From Allolobophora icterica (taxonomy: Eukaryota > Annelida > Clitellata > Crassiclitellata > Lumbricidae), in contig OY744604.1 of NCBI GenBank assembly GCA_963556255.1, positions 20,068,982 through 20,132,981 on the forward strand: a stretch of 64,000 nucleotides of DNA. The letters run 5' to 3'. How positions within the stretch are numbered: the first letter of the stretch is position 1; every line of letters starts with the position of its first letter. The position numbers were made by a program, and so were the translations under genes. Of the stretch, positions 11,665-23,196 are shown in pieces. The notes under the pieces were generated by a model. The model saw only the letters and a program-made list of their open reading frames with translations, was not told where the DNA came from and ran no database searches.

Positions 11665-13408
11665 ATTTGTAGTGGTGACTAACAATTTTGAATAATGCAC
11701 ATCTTGTATTCTACAACATATGCATAATGCACGTGGTAAAAAAAGTATACATTTTTGTGAATTATTGTCTACTATTATTATGTTGCAGTGTTGATTTTCA
11801 ACTATTACACAAATATATCTTTAAATCCGTTCTCTTAGCACTCAAATTAGCAGGCTCCTTCCGTTTAGCTTTAGGCCTACAAAAGCTCTCTTGAAATTTG
11901 AAGTTTATCATTACGACTTCTTACAAAGTATGCCCATTAACATTCGTCCATATTCTAATAATGGGCCCTCATGGGTCCCACATGGAAATATGGGCAGGCT
12001 TTCTGGTCCCTTGAAAAATTTTTGTACTACATGGTTGTGCCCCCCTGCAAAAATTTCTGCGGGCGCCCATGGACCTAGTGATCATAGTGTGTTATTGACA
12101 ATCAAATATATCTGTCAAGCAGCTATCTCTACAAACGGTTGACTGTTATACTGTTATGAAATACCCAATGGTTGATGCGTCGGAAGACAAGTTCATTATT
12201 ATTCAAAGCACACGCATCGCCTGCAGCAATTCAACTCAGTTGCAATGGAGTCTATCTATGCAACATTTACATGGTAGCCAGTGCTTGGTATTTCCATTAC
12301 ATACGGCCGGACGGGGCCTAATTGGACAATGGTAAACCTGAAGTTGCAAGCCATTTGTGCTACGAATATTATAGAGTCGGTTTTGAGATGTAGAGCTTTG
12401 GATTAGAGTCAACGTACATTAAATTAAACAAACTCTTAAGTAGTATACGAAGCCCATATGACAATACGCCTATATTGTCAATATATCTTGCCAAATGAGA
12501 CCATATACATGTACTTAGCACCTGGGTTGTAGCCTCCTGTTTTTATTAGACTTAGTTAAGGTTTTAACTCGTTGTCTTTATTGTGCGTAAGCCCAAAGAG
12601 AACTTATGCTCATTTGTCGTATGATATATTGGTTCGATAAAATGACTAACTGGCACCACGATGTTAAATTTCCGGACATTGTCCAAACGTCCGATCAACA
12701 TTTTTAGACTTAACATGCATTAAAGACGTAATATTGCATCAGACTTACTTTATGTACCCCATTCAAATTGACAGCGATAGTGGAAGTAGGCCCTAAATTA
12801 ATAAATTTGATACACTTTTGGAAAGTGAGCATAGATGCCGCAATAACGTCGCAATAAAAAGTATGTACATTTGTATTTTACATTTGCAACTGCTTTCTAT
12901 CGGTCGTCCATTTACTTACGATTCGTATAATATTAATGACCGTGATAGTAACAAATACCCGGTACACCTAAATAGTAAAGCCAGTGATAGGCTGAAACTG
13001 CTAAACGCTTTCACAGAAACAGCTGGCATGTTAGTTTTAATTCTTGTAAAACTGATTTTATCGGCACAGAAACAAATCATTTTTCGCAGTAACGTATGCA
13101 CCTGATGTTTAGAAATACAACAGGTAAATATATACCTTTTGCATAGGAATAACCTTATTGTGACCTGCAACATGTCTGTAGCGCAGCCATCTTTGCAGAC
13201 GATTGACTGCTGTAATTAAATACGCCATGACTGGTACACCTGAAGACAAAACAATTATTACTCAAGGCATGTCTAATTGCTTTGCGGCAATTCTACACGA
13301 TAGTTATATGCAGGGATTCTTTAATTGTTCTCTAAATGGTGACTAGCATTTGTTATTTCCATTACTGAAGGGCCCTATCTGAACATGTCCTGGTATATGA
13401 GACCATAT
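11665..13408. other. No gene; dispersed repeats
   Basis: Open frames here are short and lack motifs. 12890-13170 is copy 2 of the unclassified repeat at 4495-4785 and 49550-49890. The stretch near 11950-12080 (CATGGGTCCCACATGG) is a G/C-rich repeat remnant. Confidence 0.4.
12890..13170 (+). repeat. Unclassified dispersed repeat, copy 2
   Basis: Aligns by eye with 4495-4785 and 49550-49890, with the same order of the AAAACTGATTTTAT and TGATGTTTAGAAATAC blocks. Confidence 0.45.
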
Positions 13409-13850
13409 CACAGTATAAATAATTACACAGTACGTCGACTCTCATTGCTGGCTGTTGACAAGTTTTTCTGGTCACGTGATTACGACGCCATCTTGAAATA
13501 TAGCTTTTGAATTATAGATTTAACCTGAAATTAAGGTTTAAAATAATATTGTTAATTCTAATGAAGTCCTCAATGTTGTTGTAACGTTTAAAAAATATTT
13601 GATTTGATGGATTAAGGTGTATCGGCGTGTAGTCCTCAATTTTTTTTAACGTTTAAAAAATATTTGATGTGATTGTTTCCGGTGTATCGGCATGGTAAAC
13701 GGTCTCTTTCAAGATGGCGGACGACAGTGGGCGGGGCTTAGGTATTTATAATGTCGCCACAGTGGGCGGGGCTTAGTTATTTATAATGTCACACATTCTG
13801 ACTGCAGCAGCGGCGAGGAGTCGACGTACTGTGTAATTATTTATACTGTG
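13409..13850. mobile_element. MITE with 33-bp perfect inverted ends
   Basis: Starts CACAGTATAAATAATTACAC and ends with the exact inverse; identity runs 33 bp, to GTCGACTC. ACCATAT occurs directly on both outer sides (13402-13408 and 13851-13857). The interior carries two local direct duplications: AACGTTTAAAAAATATTTGA (near 13585 and 13649) and GTGGGCGGGGCTTAG (near 13728 and 13762). There is no ORF. Confidence 0.75.
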
Positions 13851-13999
13851 ACCATATGTTGGTCGCATGAAGGTACAGATCATACACCTTAACGCAATCA
13901 CCATCCTACTTAATAACCTGTAGGCCTGGCTATGACTACTATGGAAATTACCCACAGCCGAGCGTATGTATTTTTAAATGACTGTGACAAAGTCCAGGA

Positions 14000-15430
14000 T
14001 GCAAAGAACTTGTGAAGCCCAGGACGTCTTGGCTCTGAAATTGAATCGTAACCGTAGTCGTAATCTCGAGATTTCTGCGGTCAGTGCGGGGCCCAGAGAA
14101 GTGGAGTCTTGGGAACCAGTTACTTCACAGGCGCTTAGTCTAAACAAAATCGATAGGCAGGTACGGTCAAAATCGGTTCCATGTCAAGATCGAAAAGGGT
14201 CAGTCAGACAGACAGTGAGAGAGATAAGGGGAAGATGAGCAATTTGGGGAGAATTTGTGAAAGATCAGTGTTTTCTGTTTTGAGTGAAAGCCCTGTAGAG
14301 AAATACCAACAGGTTAAGATTGGTAAGTTCGTCGGATGGATCAGATAATTGTCGTAATTCTGGAGGGAATTTATTCCAGAGATACGGATCAGCTATGGCT
14401 ATGGAGCCAATTGCAAATTTCAGTGTTGAGTTGAGGAAGGGGCGAAGTAATACGCCGGAAGATGGATGGTTGTGCGAAGTGGTTGGACCGTGAACTGAAC
14501 AACTGACGAAGGCAGGATGGTTGGGAGTATTGGAGTGTGTTGTAAGTAAGTGATAGGGCCTTGTATTATATTCGTTCGGATATTTTAAGACAGTGGAGTG
14601 CTTTAACGAAAGGAGTGATGTGATGATGTTGGGGGTTTCAGTGAGAGATAGAAAGCAATTAGATAGAGAGCATTCTGGATAGCTTGTGCTTGAAGACCCT
14701 TTATTTCAGTGGTGTCATTATTCAGGTCATGCAAGTTGCAATGGTCAAGTTGAGCATGCATGGACAAAAAATTGTAGCATCGACAATGGACGTGTTTTTG
14801 AAGTCAACCATAGGGCTGATTCTGAGATGATAACGGATATGCATAAAACAAGAACGGAAAGATGGGTGGCGTGATCAGAGAAGCTAAGATTTTGGTCGAA
14901 ATCACACCTAAGTTGCGGAGAAGAGAATTTGCATTGAATATTATGTGAATGGATTTCAGAGTCTATTGGGGGCATATAGAGGAATTTTCTTCAGCTGGTC
15001 ACGCAGGCCAAAATGTATGAATTCAGTTTTAGACGGGTTCAAACACAGGAGATTAGTTGTCATCCAGGAGAAGCTTTGGGTAACCACATGAAGAAAGTGA
15101 TCCATGGTATCGCAAAAGCTGTTTGGAAAGAAAGAGTTGTATAATTGAGTGTCGTCAGCATGTAGGTGATGATCAACTGAGTATGTTTCATTGAGAAGGC
15201 TGAGTGAAGTAGTGTAAATGATGAAGAAGAGGTCCAAGAACAGAACCTTATGAAACACCACAGGTGAGAGGGCATGATTACGATGAGGCTTCTGGTACTT
15301 TAAGGGAGAAGAAAGATAGTATTGGATCCAGAAGTTAGGAAGAGCCGGGTAGTTTTCGTCTCCCAGGAAAGACTGACCTTGTCTGCGACACCGGTTGAGG
15401 CGCTTCTTTGCATGACAATGCCGGTTCACA
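14000..15430 (-). pseudogene. CR1-like LINE reverse transcriptase relic
   Basis: On the minus strand, HLHADDTQLYNS (about 15132-15170) is the catalytic ADD region, NPSKTEFIHFG (about 15010-15045) the following helix, and LGVIFDQNLSFSDHATH (about 14862-14915) the next conserved block. Frames change between blocks and stops occur, so the copy is dead. The part below about 14250 looks like its 3' untranslated tail, because 14030-14200 recurs in inverse orientation at 24870-25020 and 61440-61580. Confidence 0.7.
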
Positions 15431-16325
15431 TACCGAATCGTAGCTTGCTAGTGTGGCCGCATAGCTTCCCCCACTCTCTGGTGTCGAATTCAACTGAGCG
15501 TGACCGTCTTCACAATGCTACGCTAACAATATTCTGTCGTGAGTCATCCTTCATGTTGCACAAAGGCCGAAGCTTAGATCTGCAAGATCATTCTCCACAA
15601 CTCTATTCCAACTGGTCTTACGTCGACCATGTGGTCTTCTCCGATCCCTCGTAATCATATGGAGCTCTAAACGGAATGCATGTAACGATGATCTTGCGAG
15701 TCCTTCGCCAGCTTTCTGTCAAAGCCGGAATTCCTGAGATATTAAAGAGAGATTATTGGACCGTAACCCCATCTGTATCATTCTTCTATACAAGTGCGAA
15801 TGCAAAATCACTCCAGCCATATCCCCATGTTGGTTTAGGGAGCCAGTGCAAAGAATGATGGACAGATGTACAACGCGTATTCAGGGTAGATACTCCGGTC
15901 ACGGTCTATCTCCAAAATCTGATTGACGTCATGGTAGGAATGGACCTCTGACTTCTCCCTTGTTTGCCTACCTCATTCTCTCTCCGTCCGTTCTCTCTTG
16001 CACATCTTTTACACTCACAAAGCATGGACATCAAGAGCGATGATTATTTAGCTAGGCCAGTAAAACTCGATTTGACCAACTCGTTATAGACATTTGTCAA
16101 ACTCAATTATTTTATACTGGCCTACCTAAATATATTCATCGTAGTCTCAGGGTTTCTGATTGTGCTTCTAAAGTGCGCTTGAATTAACAAGTTTATCGAG
16201 ATCAAGTTGAAATTCATTTATATGAAGGAAGAGTTCTGGTAAAGCTCCGAGACTTTTTTGTGATAAATCTCGATTTGGCAGTGTTATTGTTTAACATAGC
16301 CCGACGTACCTGTTTTTGTTTTCAG
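15431..16325. other. Upstream region of gene 1; no coding motif
   Basis: The open frames here have no recognisable motif. A 5' untranslated exon and the promoter of gene 1 should lie in or upstream of this stretch, because the first coding exon begins behind a splice acceptor. I cannot place them. Confidence 0.35.
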
Positions 16326-16339
16326 AGTCAAGTTGAGAA

Positions 16340-16613
16340 ATGTCTCACGCTGAAGCTATACAGAGAAACATCGACGTTCTTCTAAGATGTACAACTATCA
16401 ATTTGCATGTAATCGATTTCTTAAGAGCCGAAGACGTCCTAGACGAAGCACAGGAACATAAACTGAAAACGAGAAAAAATCCTCTAAAGAAACGCATTCT
16501 GTTGTTCCAATGGCTGAAAGGAGTTCCGTGTGAAAAATACGAGTCATTTCTGCAGGTGATGAAGGATGCTGAGCAGGAACATGTGGCAAACCTCTTAACA
16601 GGAAGCACAGAAG
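16340..16613 (+). CDS. Gene 1 exon: CARD 1 (start codon exon)
   Basis: The ATG at 16340 lies 14 bases after a splice acceptor (TTTTGTTTTCAG, ending 16325), so a non-coding exon precedes it. The exon gives 91 residues and ends GAAG before GTAGAA, in phase 1. The protein has the six-helix death-fold pattern of a CARD: NIDVLLRCTTINLHVIDFL, the AEDVLDEAQEHKL helix, then LLFQWLKGVPCEKYESFLQVM and EQEHVANLLTG. Gene 2 has an exon of exactly the same coding length at 54794-55067, with identical YESFLQVM and NLLTG blocks. CARDs form homotypic contacts in apoptosis and immune complexes; the partner is unknown. Confidence 0.85.
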
Positions 16614-16623
16614 GTAGAATCTG

Positions 16624-16896
16624 CAGTGCTTTTTTTCAACGGGAACGCGCCGCAACGGCGTTCCGACACCTTTTTCAGCTACTAAAAAATAATTTATTTA
16701 TTTCAATAATAAAAACAATAATTTAGTTTTTGTAATTGAATTTCAATGTTTTGAACTGTTTTCAGTGTATATTGAGACCCATCCCAACCCCAATCCCGTT
16801 TTTCTCGGGATTTAAACCCTTCCATAATTGTTGAGTTTCGGAACTCCGGAACCTATTGTTCAGTTCCGAAACCTGTTTTCTAGAAAACAAGCACTG
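16624..16896 (+). mobile_element. hAT-like MITE beside the exon 1 donor
   Basis: Begins CAGTGCTTTTTTT and ends AAAACAAGCACTG; the flanks AGAATCTG and ATAATCTG are an 8-bp target duplication with one mismatch. Relatives lie at 52253-52407 and 61705-61935 in inverse orientation, sharing CGGAACG blocks and TGTTTTCAGTGT. The left duplication starts at the third base of the intron, immediately after the donor GT. Confidence 0.7.
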
Positions 16897-17353
16897 ATAA
16901 TCTGTAATAATATAGTTGTCTTCTCAATTCAGCCTCAACATCTAGTCATTAATTCACGAGCCATCCTTTATGTTCAGGTTGCTATCCTCACTATGCGTAG
17001 TTTACAATTATCTCAATCACCTCATTGTAAGCTACCTAATCCAAAACCTGATCTCTTCGACACTGGATTAGAAAATATTAAGGCAAGGTGTAAAAAATCA
17101 GCGAATGAATCACAGGCGACGAATGAATTTATTGTGGCATTTTAACCCAGTGAAAGAGTAGAGGATAATATTATAGCCTGTCGGGGACAGCACTGATTCA
17201 GGAGCGTGGGTTTACTTAGTTTAGGTGTCTACAAATATTAATAGACCCTTAAATCTGTAGCATTATGATACAAATTATACAATAATGACAATATTTGGAT
17301 TAATTTTAACCTAAGATGAAAATAAGAGTTTAAATGTTGGATTTTATCTGCAG

Positions 17354-17638
17354 ATGACTACTTACCCTTATCGGATGAAAAATACACGCGTTTAGTGAAA
17401 ATTCGGCATAAAATGGCGTATGTGACACGAATTGACAACGAAGTGATTGCAGAACTAAGAAGTTTGAAGGCGATAAGCATGACAGATGCTGAGGAAATTA
17501 GAGCGGAGACTGTTGATTATGCAAAGATTTCCAAATTGATTAGTGCAGTTATGAGACGAAGCAACCACTCCTTCAACAGTCTTCAAGAGGTACTCAGAAA
17601 AACTCTCCAAACGGCGGCGGCTGAATTTCTTAACGAAG
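17354..17638 (+). CDS. Gene 1 exon: CARD 2
   Basis: Lies between acceptor TTTTATCTGCAG and donor GAAGGTCAGT; phase 1 at both ends, 95 codons. The pattern is again CARD-like: YTRLVKIRHKMAYVTRIDN, then VIAELRSLKAISMTDAEEI, the segment KISKLISAVMRRSNHSF and a closing helix LQEVLRKTLQTAAAEFL. It matches gene 2 exon 56031-56294 in order and in conserved positions (a basic pair then S..SF before the last two helices). Sequence identity to CARD 1 is low, so this is a distinct CARD and not a recent duplicate of exon 1. Confidence 0.8.
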
Positions 17639-17885
17639 GTCAGTTCAATTCTATATTCTCAAGCAGTCATTTAACCCTTATAGGTTAGTGATCGCTGCAT
17701 GTGGTTCAGGAACCCATGAGTCACGTTGCTACTTTAAAAGTACGTCAGGACCAAATCGATTAGAGCATCGATATCTAATCCGGGTTGTCTGGAGATACAG
17801 GATAGTCATTTTGAAGAAGAAAAAACAGCTACATTCATTCTGAGTTGTCTAGATATAGATAGAGTTTGATGATATTAAACGAAGA

Positions 17886-17915
17886 TTATTATTATTATTA
17901 TTATTATTATTATAA
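17886..17915. repeat. (ATT)n microsatellite
   Basis: About 30 bases of ATT triplets, following the sequence GATATTAAACGAAG that also ends the SINE near 62195-62215. It is probably a SINE tail. Confidence 0.8.
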
Positions 17916-18129
17916 AATAATGTTGAAAATAATTACCTATCACATTTATCCATGTCCAAGGCATTTCTTTGATTCATTTTTCTTTCTTTTCTTCATATTA
18001 TTCGCTATTCGAAGCATTCACAAACTATAGTTAACCCATGAGAATCGGTTACTAAGACAATGAATTGCTAGTGCAACCGTTCTAACTCTAACAATGTATG
18101 TCATACTTAACACGTTTTGTATGTAACAG

Positions 18130-18507
18130 GCGAAATGCCAGCGTTGCATATCAACAACAACCGGCCAGATTTGGATGGACCCCTATCTCGTTCTTTTAAC
18201 CATGTAATAAGGAACAGGACAACAGATGACGAAAACATCAGGGAACTGCTTGCGGAAATGAACGGACTCGGTTTAAATCTAGTGGCAGCCGTTCCAGGAC
18301 AAAGCATTGTTGTCTTTATATACTGCAAAACAGTTCACAGTGCGGTGAACTTTACGCAACTCTTCAACTCCGGACGTCTACAACAGATATTAGAAAGGAT
18401 TTTCAATCGACTTCTTCTAACAATCGAACCTCATAATACACTTAACTCGCGTATAAATCTGGAAGATAAAGAAGTCGTCAATCTTGAAGGCTTCACGGGA
18501 ATTGAAG
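18130..18507 (+). CDS. Gene 1 exon: TRADD-N-like domain
   Basis: Symmetric phase-1 exon of 126 codons between ATGTAACAG and GAAGGTACTT. A predicted helix (LDGPLSRSFNHVIRN) and another (NIRELLAEMNGL) precede the strand LNLVAAVPG, then SIVVFIYCKT, a helix and FTQLFNSGRLQQILERIFNR. A strand ending in a Cys, followed by a helix and a (S)G-x-L segment, is how I know the RRM-like TRADD N-terminal domain that accompanies death-fold domains in some invertebrate proteins. The gene 2 exon 56693-57076 is clearly homologous (shared PGHSIVILVYCKT and FTQLYNSGELQ). The exact domain name is a best guess; it could be a related effector-associated domain. Confidence 0.7.
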
Positions 18508-19041
18508 GTACTTTAATAGAAAATTCTTCAAGTGATTTTTACAATTGCTCTATCTGTAGTAACTTGTAGCACGAAAAATAAAAGAGTAACAACGCATCAG
18601 GTCAGTTGCAATTAAAACAAATATATTTTATGTACTTTTAGAATTTCATACACATTTTGCTTGCAGCTGTGACAACAAAATAGAACTAGAAGTTTGTTTC
18701 CCTGAAACAAACAATGCAATAATCTTAACTAAAGTCGTTTGGAGCAATTATGGATGCAGTGAGCAAGGACACCATAACTTGGGTTGTGTCGAATGTAACT
18801 GAGAATCATAGTTATAAGCTTAGTCAGTGACTTAAAAATTCGGATTCAAAAAGGTTTCAATATCTACGAAGCGTGGCCGTTTCTTCGACTCTACCAGTAA
18901 TCATAGTCCTGGTTCATCTCCAGGCTAAACATCTCATGGAAGGCACAAAGCTTAATGGCTGAAGTTCCGCCTGTGCTGTCGGGGTCCATGTCTGTCTTAA
19001 TAATGCAGTTATTCCTTTTAATTTCCCTCAGAAACTGGAAA

Positions 19042-19043
<2 letters not shown>

Positions 19044-19137
<94 letters not shown>

Positions 19138-19149
19138 TGTGTGTGTGTG
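19044..19149. repeat. (GT)n microsatellite
   Basis: About 106 bases of nearly perfect GT dinucleotide in the third intron of gene 1. Confidence 0.98.
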
Positions 19150-19653
19150 CGTTGAAGATTAAAATAAATAAAATATATTGTAAATATAATTTAAATAAAA
19201 TGCATATTTAAAAAAATTGCTACAAGAAATAAGTTTATTCAACAAACACATCTGAAATAGTCAAATACGTCGCGCAAGAGTACAACTTTTAGTGTACATT
19301 AGATTATAACATACTATATATTTAAAATACCTACCAAATAGGCTACACCAATATCATATTCAAATAAGCCTCGCTGAGCTATGGCGCTATACAAATCGGT
19401 GAAGTTTAAAATAACTAAAATATATTGTAAATATAATTAAAATATACTTCAAATAATAAAATACATATTTTAAAAATTGCTACAAGAAATAAGTTTATTC
19501 AACCTAGACCTCTGAAATGGGCTGCTCCAATAACATAATTAAAATAAATCATGCAAGAGTACAACTTAGAATACAAATATAATTAAAATATATTAAATAT
19601 AATTAAACTATATTAAATATAATTAAAAGAATTAATTTCGCTAGAAACAAACC

Positions 19654-19813
19654 TAGGGTTTAAGGGACTGTGCTAAAACCAATACTACGGTTTTACAGAC
19701 CGTGTTAAAACCAACAGCAGGGTTTTAAGGACTGTTTTAAAACCAATACTATGGTTTTACGGACTGTTTTAAAACCAACAGTAGGGGTTTAGGGACTGTT
19801 TTAAAACCAATAA
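19654..19813. repeat. Five-copy 32-bp palindromic tandem repeat
   Basis: Five successive 32-bp units, each with the core GGTTTTA...TTAAAACC, so every unit can form its own hairpin. Units alternate between AATAC-like and AACAG-like ends, which hints at an underlying 64-bp higher-order period. Located within a gene 1 intron. Confidence 0.8.
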
Positions 19814-19844
19814 TACTCTAACTACTTGCATCTTTAGTAAAAAG

Positions 19845-20281
19845 TAGGGCTTGCCGAATATTCGCTTCGTATTCGCTTCGGGGCCGAATAGTGGGCCAAA
19901 TAGCTATTCGAATAGTGGTCACGTGACATCTGTTGCAGCATATATGCGGCTGCTATAGCGAGTGGACTGAAGTAACATTCATGCATTAACTGAACTGTAA
20001 GTGACAATTTCTAAGTTTAGTTAAATTAGTTCCATTCCTAGTTTACACAGACAATCAGAAGGATGCAAATATTTTTACATGTAGTTAACTGTTTACTTTT
20101 AGTTTACATGTATGTATTAAATTTATTGAACTGAAACTTTTGCTTCCATTTGAAATTTTGAATGTTGTCGGTAGACCTATTTTGTACACTATTCGTATTC
20201 GTATTCGTATTCGGCCGAATAGTTGGTCCAATTATTCGTATTCGGCCTAATAGTGATAATCACCTATTCAGTACAGCCCTA
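19845..20281 (+). mobile_element. hAT-like MITE family A, copy 1
   Basis: A 437-bp element starting TAGGGCTTGCCGAATATTCG and ending ATTCAGTACAGCCCTA, with perfect 8-bp duplications GTAAAAAG on both sides. Two further copies lie at 33329-33765 and 51746-52185. Subterminal repeats of ATTCGTATTCGGCCGAATA form long hairpins. It has no ORF. It lies in a gene 1 intron. Confidence 0.85.
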
Positions 20282-20309
20282 GTAAAAAGAGATAATTATT
20301 TTTGCTTAG

Positions 20310-20414
20310 CAATATCACATCGTTTACGCTGCCATGGCGACCTGCTATTATGCCGTAGAAGAACGTTTATTTACGCCAAAAATCATCTTTTTCTTCTCGA
20401 AGACGCCTCTGAAG
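20310..20414 (+). CDS. Gene 1 candidate extra exon (uncertain)
   Basis: A 105-base open segment between a good acceptor (TTATTTTTGCTTAG) and donor (GAAGGTACTT), phase 1 on both sides, so it would fit the gene 1 frame without shifting it. It would add 35 residues beginning AISHRLRCHGDLL and ending LEDASEG. It shares the initial AI and a Ser-Glu-(x)-Gly end with the gene 2 exon 58690-58821, but the middles do not align convincingly. Chance is a real alternative. Confidence 0.3.
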
Positions 20415-21730
20415 GTACTTTTAATCAAGATCCAATGCCAAGCTCTCCAGTTCTTGTGAAATATGGCATTTTCATGGAATACGGTTAAATAGAGACCAGT
20501 AATATTGTTAATGCAATGTTTGCATATGCTTATAGGTTGGATGATTGAGGGCTTTAATGGACAAAGGCCATCAGGCGAAATATATGGATGTGATGCCACC
20601 ACCCAAACAGGTGAACTATCATTCATCACATAAATTATACAGCTGTATCGGTTAAGTCATTTCGTATTAACTGCTCTTAAAAACGAATTTGCGGTTTGGC
20701 TTCGCGTGTTTGCAGAAGCTAGCCAGTGGTAACTTGCCTTGTTATCTGAGCACTGTGAAAAGGGAGCGACCTGGAGTAATAAAGAAACTCAGGACATGTA
20801 TTTGTTGTTCTTTTCCTTTTCTTTTCTTATTAACTTATGTGACGTTAATTTATTAATGTGCAAAGCTAAGTATTAGGCCTATAGAGCATGCAAATGTGTT
20901 TCGGATCTCAGCTCAGGCTGTGCAGGTCCGTTTTGGAAAGTTTAAAAGACAACTTTGGATTAAAGCACCACGTAAAGACATCTAACTTCTCTTCTCTAAA
21001 GATTTTCACACCATTGAAGAATTGTATGTAAACTTTTCTTAGCAGTCAAATCCATTTTCTGTTTAGTAGCTGCGCTTTTGCTATGAATGAATGGGGAGTT
21101 TTTATTCGGAGAACATAGGTTTATTGCGATGCTAGCATGGGTCAGGAAGCTGCCGCATTTCTGTTGAGAGTTTATTTAAGTGAGTTGCAGAAGTCTTAGG
21201 TAATGAACAATTAACGAGTTTAAAGATGAAATGATAGGTAGACAAATTAGTGCAATGTTGGGGGACGGTTTGATCGTGGTGGTTGAGTTGCGAATTACTG
21301 GTTGAAGTAAAATGAGAAAGTCAGAATATTATTATTATATGAATAAGTATTAGTGAACCACAATATTTACAGAAATTACTTTTCAAGATTAGGAACTTAA
21401 TTTGCGATAAGGCATTAAGGCGTGCAAGAAGCAGGCCTTCGCGTTTGAGGTCTTGATGTTCTCTGAACTGTCTAAAAACTATGAAAATACCAAATTTATG
21501 ATTTTAGGTGCTATGGTAAAAATAGACATTTAAAATCGAATTTGTATTTTCATGTTTTTGTTTAAAATAATTGTAGCTTTCGGGATGATTACTGTGTTTA
21601 AGCTTGTACTTCATGCAGCACCAGTGTGAAACAAAGCGCTTGACTCAGGGATGCATAGGCTAATCAATGCACTGTCATAGTTCATATCAGCATGCTTTGG
21701 TCTAATATGTTTCGGGTGTCAATAGTATAG
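20415..21730. other. Intron of gene 1; no feature recognised
   Basis: A/T-rich intronic sequence. I see no phase-compatible exon, inverted termini or coding motif. Confidence 0.4.
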
Positions 21731-21732
21731 TA

Positions 21733-21975
21733 CTAGCTGTAACCCGTGAAAAATCACGGTATATAAAACAATTATTATTGCAGTGATAACAATTAAGCTT
21801 ACTTCCCCGTTATATTATGACGTCATATTATAGGCCTATAGCCGTCGTCAAGACAGCGTAACACAGCTAGACAGCTAGTCTGCTGGCCTACAATAGCCGT
21901 CGCCAAGGCGACAGTATAGTGACGTCACAATAGTGTTTGTTACGGGACAGACAGACAGACAGACGTACAACGGTT
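21733..21975 (-). mobile_element. Helentron-like non-autonomous element (minus)
   Basis: On the minus strand the segment ends with a short hairpin (ACCGTGATTTTTCACGGGT) followed by CAGCTAGT, and on its other side carries a short run of GTCT. The same layout (a tetranucleotide run, a body, a CCGGG hairpin, then CAGCTAGT) occurs at 50925-51642 on the + strand. This is the plan of HINE/Helentron-type non-autonomous elements as I know them. The superfamily is tentative. Confidence 0.4.
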
Positions 21976-22109
21976 ATTATGTAAGTTAATAGTACTGCAT
22001 ACAATTATCTGAAAGCTTAAACACTTCTTCACTTCCTATGACGTCACATTATTTTTGTCTTATGATTTTAAAAGATAATCAACAGCTTATTCTTTCAATC
22101 CCTTATTCT

Positions 22110-22745
22110 TTGCCATCAGGCTGGGATTAGTCCATCGCTGAGGAGGGGTCAGCCACTCGGATGCTCTGTCTCCATCCCGCTCGATCTCTGGTGTCTTCTT
22201 GTTTCAAGCCGAGAAGCCTGAGGTCCTGCTGAACTATGTCCATCCATCTCTTCCTCTGACGTCCCCGGCTGCGATGTCCTTGCACCTCCGCTTTCATGAT
22301 TCTTTTGATGTTACTCTCCTCCTCCGCCCGTTCCACATGTTCAAACCACCTCAGTCTGGTTGCACTCGCCTTGTCGGATATACAGTCCACTCTGAGTGTT
22401 TTCCGGATATTCTAATTTTTCTTCCTGTCTTTCAGTGACACACCAAGTCTCCATCATAGCATCCTCATCTCAGTTCTCTCCATAAGTTCCTCCTCCTTTC
22501 TTCTCAGCGTTCATGATTCTGCTCCATAAATTAATACCGGTCTTATCATTGTCCTGTATATCTTTCCCTTGAGGTGGACCGAGATCTTGCGGTCAAACAG
22601 TGCACCAGACAAATCCCTCCACTTTTGCCAGGTTATTTTTATTCTATTTTTGGCGACCTGCTCGCATCCTCCTTTAGCAATCCCTGCCTGTCTCCATGTC
22701 TCTGTTTATGACGTTCCGCGTCTCTCCGGATCCGTTGTTTGTACA
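22110..22745 (-). pseudogene. RTE-like LINE, 3' coding relic
   Basis: Minus-strand frames give KISVHLKGKIYRTMIRPVLI and YGAES near 22530-22600, then the tail LRWFEHVERAEEESNIKR and RGRQRKRWMDIVQQDL at 22190-22350. This is the C-terminal signature of endonuclease-bearing reverse transcriptases of the RTE/BovB type. At least one stop and a frame change separate the blocks. It lies antisense in the intron of gene 1. Confidence 0.75.
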
Positions 22746-22986
22746 TAATCTTATATCAATTTTGGGTCTTAAAATTGTTTACTCGCACTATTATTACAAA
22801 TTCTAAAACTGGGGCATAATTATAAAACGACGCAATTCGGCAGAAAACGCCAGAAGAAGTGATAACTAGTCGGAAAATGTGACTGTAATTCGGCTTATAA
22901 AAGTTCAGTTGAAGTCAGTTCTCTCGGTTGATTGTGATCGAATAATGTGAGAATATTCAAATAATTCTGCCTTTTATTGTTTCTAG

Positions 22987-23196
22987 CTGGGAACAAGGAT
23001 CAGACATTAGGACAAACACTGGAAGAGAACTCCAGGCTAATGAATCTATCAGAAACCAAACAGAAAGAGAACGAGAAGCTAATGAAACTATTAGAAACCA
23101 AACAGAAAGAGAACGAGAAGCTAATGAAACTACTAGAAACCAAACAGAAAGAGAACGAGAAGCTAGTGAAACTACTAGAACACCAAACTCGAACAG
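22987..23196 (+). CDS. Gene 1 exon: coiled coil with 14-residue repeats
   Basis: Symmetric phase-1 exon of 70 codons between acceptor TATTGTTTCTAG and donor ACAGGTATAAGT. It encodes a highly charged helix in which the 14-residue unit KLMKLLETKQKENE recurs about three and a half times. Fourteen residues are two heptads, and Leu/Met fall at regular a/d positions, so a parallel coiled coil is expected. At DNA level this is a 42-bp minisatellite with almost identical units, prone to gain or lose copies in steps that keep the frame and the heptads. It would link TRADD-N to the NHL propeller and drive oligomerisation. It could instead be an exon of an unrelated gene, but strand, phase and position favour gene 1. 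Confidence 0.7.

Noticed and set aside
18955..19155. Cys-Val repeat frame
   Set aside because: Product of the GT microsatellite; no start context or splice evidence.
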